NCBI GenBank assembly: GCA_004173415.1
Contig: SEHC01000175.1
Coordinates: 1 to 7,117, forward strand
Source: Lysobacteraceae bacterium
GTDB lineage: Bacteria > Pseudomonadota > Gammaproteobacteria > Xanthomonadales > Xanthomonadaceae
Direction of reading: 5' to 3'
DNA: 7,117 nt
Shown here piece by piece: positions 6,285 through 7,117 of the stretch. How positions within the stretch are numbered: position 1 is the stretch's first letter; every line of letters begins with the position of its first letter. A program made the translations under genes and the position numbers. A model generated the notes under the pieces. The model was not told the origin of the DNA. It saw nothing but the letters and a program-made list of their open reading frames with translations, and ran no database searches.

Positions 6285-6773
6285 TCAGGCTTGGACTTCG
6301 GCCCGTGCGCGCTGCAGCCAGTCCGAGGCGAAGGCATGGTCCTTGGCCTTGGTCAGGGCGGTGGCGACTTCCGGCAGCAGGGCGAGCAGCGCCTCCACGT
6401 CGGTGCATCTCTCCACCTTCAACTGGACGAAATAGCCCTTCAGTCCCAGGTGCCGGCGCACGGTATCGGTCACGTTCTCGTACAGGCGCCGGTAGCGGCC
6501 GAAATCGGGCGGCAGGGTCACCGCCCCAGGCAACGGCGCCATCGACGCCTCCACCTGGCTGTCGTTGCGCCGGACCAGGCCCATGACCACCAGTTGTTCG
6601 AGCCCGTCGTCCGGTGCGCGCAGCCCGGACATCAGCTCGCGCAACTGCGCATGGTCGCGCTGGCCGTCGATCATCAGCAACAGGGAGCGCAAGGACGAAG
6701 GCAGCCTGTGCCCACGATCCTCGATTTCCTGCTTGCCGGCTTCGGTCTTGAAGTACAACTCCCGCTGGTCCAC
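6285..6773 (-). CDS. Conserved-looking protein of unknown function
   Basis: 162 residues read leftward, from GTG at 6773-6771 to TGA at 6287-6285. The start is forced: an in-frame TAG lies at 6785-6783, only nine bases before the GTG, with purine-rich AGGGGAAAGG between as Shine-Dalgarno. The N terminus, DQRELYFKTEAGKQEIEDR, followed by LPSSLRSLLLMIDGQR and LEQLVVMGLVRR, looks like a small winged-helix-like module (about residues 5-70), a pattern I associate with uncharacterised proteobacterial proteins. The C-terminal part (about 88-162) is predicted helical: RYRRLYENVTDTVRRHLGLK, then VEALLALLPEVATALTKAKD. There is no signal peptide, membrane segment or catalytic motif, so it is probably cytoplasmic. 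It is convergent with the GST gene and lies downstream of tRNA-Val on the same strand, 230 nt away, probably with its own promoter. I do not recognise a function; a regulatory or adaptor role would only be a guess. Confidence 0.83.
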   Translation of the reverse strand: MDQRELYFKTEAGKQEIEDRGHRLPSSLRSLLLMIDGQRDHAQLRELMSGLRAPDDGLEQLVVMGLVRRNDSQVEASMAPLPGAVTLPPDFGRYRRLYENVTDTVRRHLGLKGYFVQLKVERCTDVEALLALLPEVATALTKAKDHAFASDWLQRARAEVQA

Positions 6774-6975
6774 GCCTTTCCCCTATGGCAACGCGGCCGT
6801 GCCCCCGCACGACGCAGGTGAAGATTGACAGGGTTGCGACCGGCAAATCCGGAATCGGGATCACAAATGGCAGGCAGGCGGCCGTGGCCGCGCCGCATCG
6901 GACGCAGTGCGAAACCAGGGCGATGGACCCCGGATACGATGCTTTGGAAACATGCCGCAGAACGCGGCCTGGTGG

Positions 6976-7006
6976 CCAATCCCGTGCCCGCCCGGGGTGG
7001 GATTGG
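6976..7006 (-). repeat. Inverted repeat overlapping the tRNA-Val 3' CCA
   Basis: CCAATCCC (6976-6983) and GGGATTGG (6999-7006) are exact 8-bp reverse complements with a 15-nt GC-rich spacer. Read on the minus strand, the first arm starts with the tRNA's own CCA. No T-run follows. A second small stem, GCCGC/GCGGC (6954-6968), lies further downstream. It may act in 3' trailer processing or as a weak transcription stop. Confidence 0.5.
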
Positions 7007-7078
7007 TGGGCGGTACAGGGTTCGAACCTGTGACCCCTACCATGTCAAGGTAGTGCTCTACCGCTGAGCTAACCGCCC
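7004..7078 (-). tRNA. tRNA-Val (anticodon GAC)
   Basis: The minus strand gives a full 75-nt cloverleaf: acceptor GGGCGGT pairing with ACCGCCC; D arm GCTC-AGCGGTA-GAGC; anticodon stem CTACC/GGTAG around loop TTGACAT (GAC at positions 34-36); variable loop GGGTC; T arm ACAGG-TTCGAAC-CCTGT; discriminator A; and a genome-encoded CCA at 7006-7004. GAC reads the valine codons GUC and GUU. All stems are perfectly paired, so the gene should be functional. Its promoter would lie at or beyond the right edge of the window. Confidence 0.98.
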
Positions 7079-7117
7079 GGTATGCCCCGAGCGACGCTTT
7101 CCGGGGGCGCAGATCAT

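Noticed and set aside
6861..7043. 60-codon minus-strand frame beginning MVGVTGSNPVPPT
   Set aside because: This is the familiar false protein made by translating the T arm of a tRNA; it overlaps tRNA-Val.

Overview
This GC-rich window, dense in G/C-ending codons, looks like the chromosome of a Xanthomonadaceae/Lysobacteraceae gammaproteobacterium (Lysobacter, Pseudoxanthomonas, Luteimonas or Stenotrophomonas-like). The assignment rests on protein character and on GTAG-type REP palindromes; it is an inference and the genus is not resolved.

Layout, left to right. (1) Positions 1-1585: the 3' part of an aldo/keto reductase, then 16 nt later a complete MDR-type (zinc-type/quinone oxidoreductase-like) alcohol dehydrogenase. 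They very likely form an operon of NAD(P)H-dependent carbonyl/quinone-processing enzymes. (2) 1646-2269: a five-segment integral membrane protein of the YczE/YitT family, preceded by a 10-bp GC-rich hairpin. (3) 2362-4182: 2,4-dienoyl-CoA reductase (fadH, beta-oxidation of unsaturated fatty acids). All catalytic and cofactor motifs of the remaining part are present, but the first ~63 residues of the TIM barrel are missing. (4) 4183-5061: an 879-nt gene-free stretch holding a perfect REPIN (two inverted 26-bp REPs), a second decayed REPIN about 300 nt further on, and short CGTCATCCC elements with the same ~300-nt period. (5) 5062-5517: a small SleB-type cell wall hydrolase. (6) 5583-5615: a strong intrinsic terminator whose T-run touches the Shine-Dalgarno of the next gene. 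(7) 5626-6233: a beta-class-like glutathione S-transferase broken by one -1 frameshift. (8) 6285-6773, minus strand: a conserved-looking protein of unknown function. (9) 7004-7078, minus strand: tRNA-Val(GAC) with encoded CCA.

Apart from the oxidoreductase pair, the genes look like independent housekeeping or accessory units, not one pathway. I found no convincing new multi-gene system. The points most worth checking are the two damaged genes (fadH, GST), the ~300-nt-period composite REP array, and the terminator fused to the GST ribosome-binding site.
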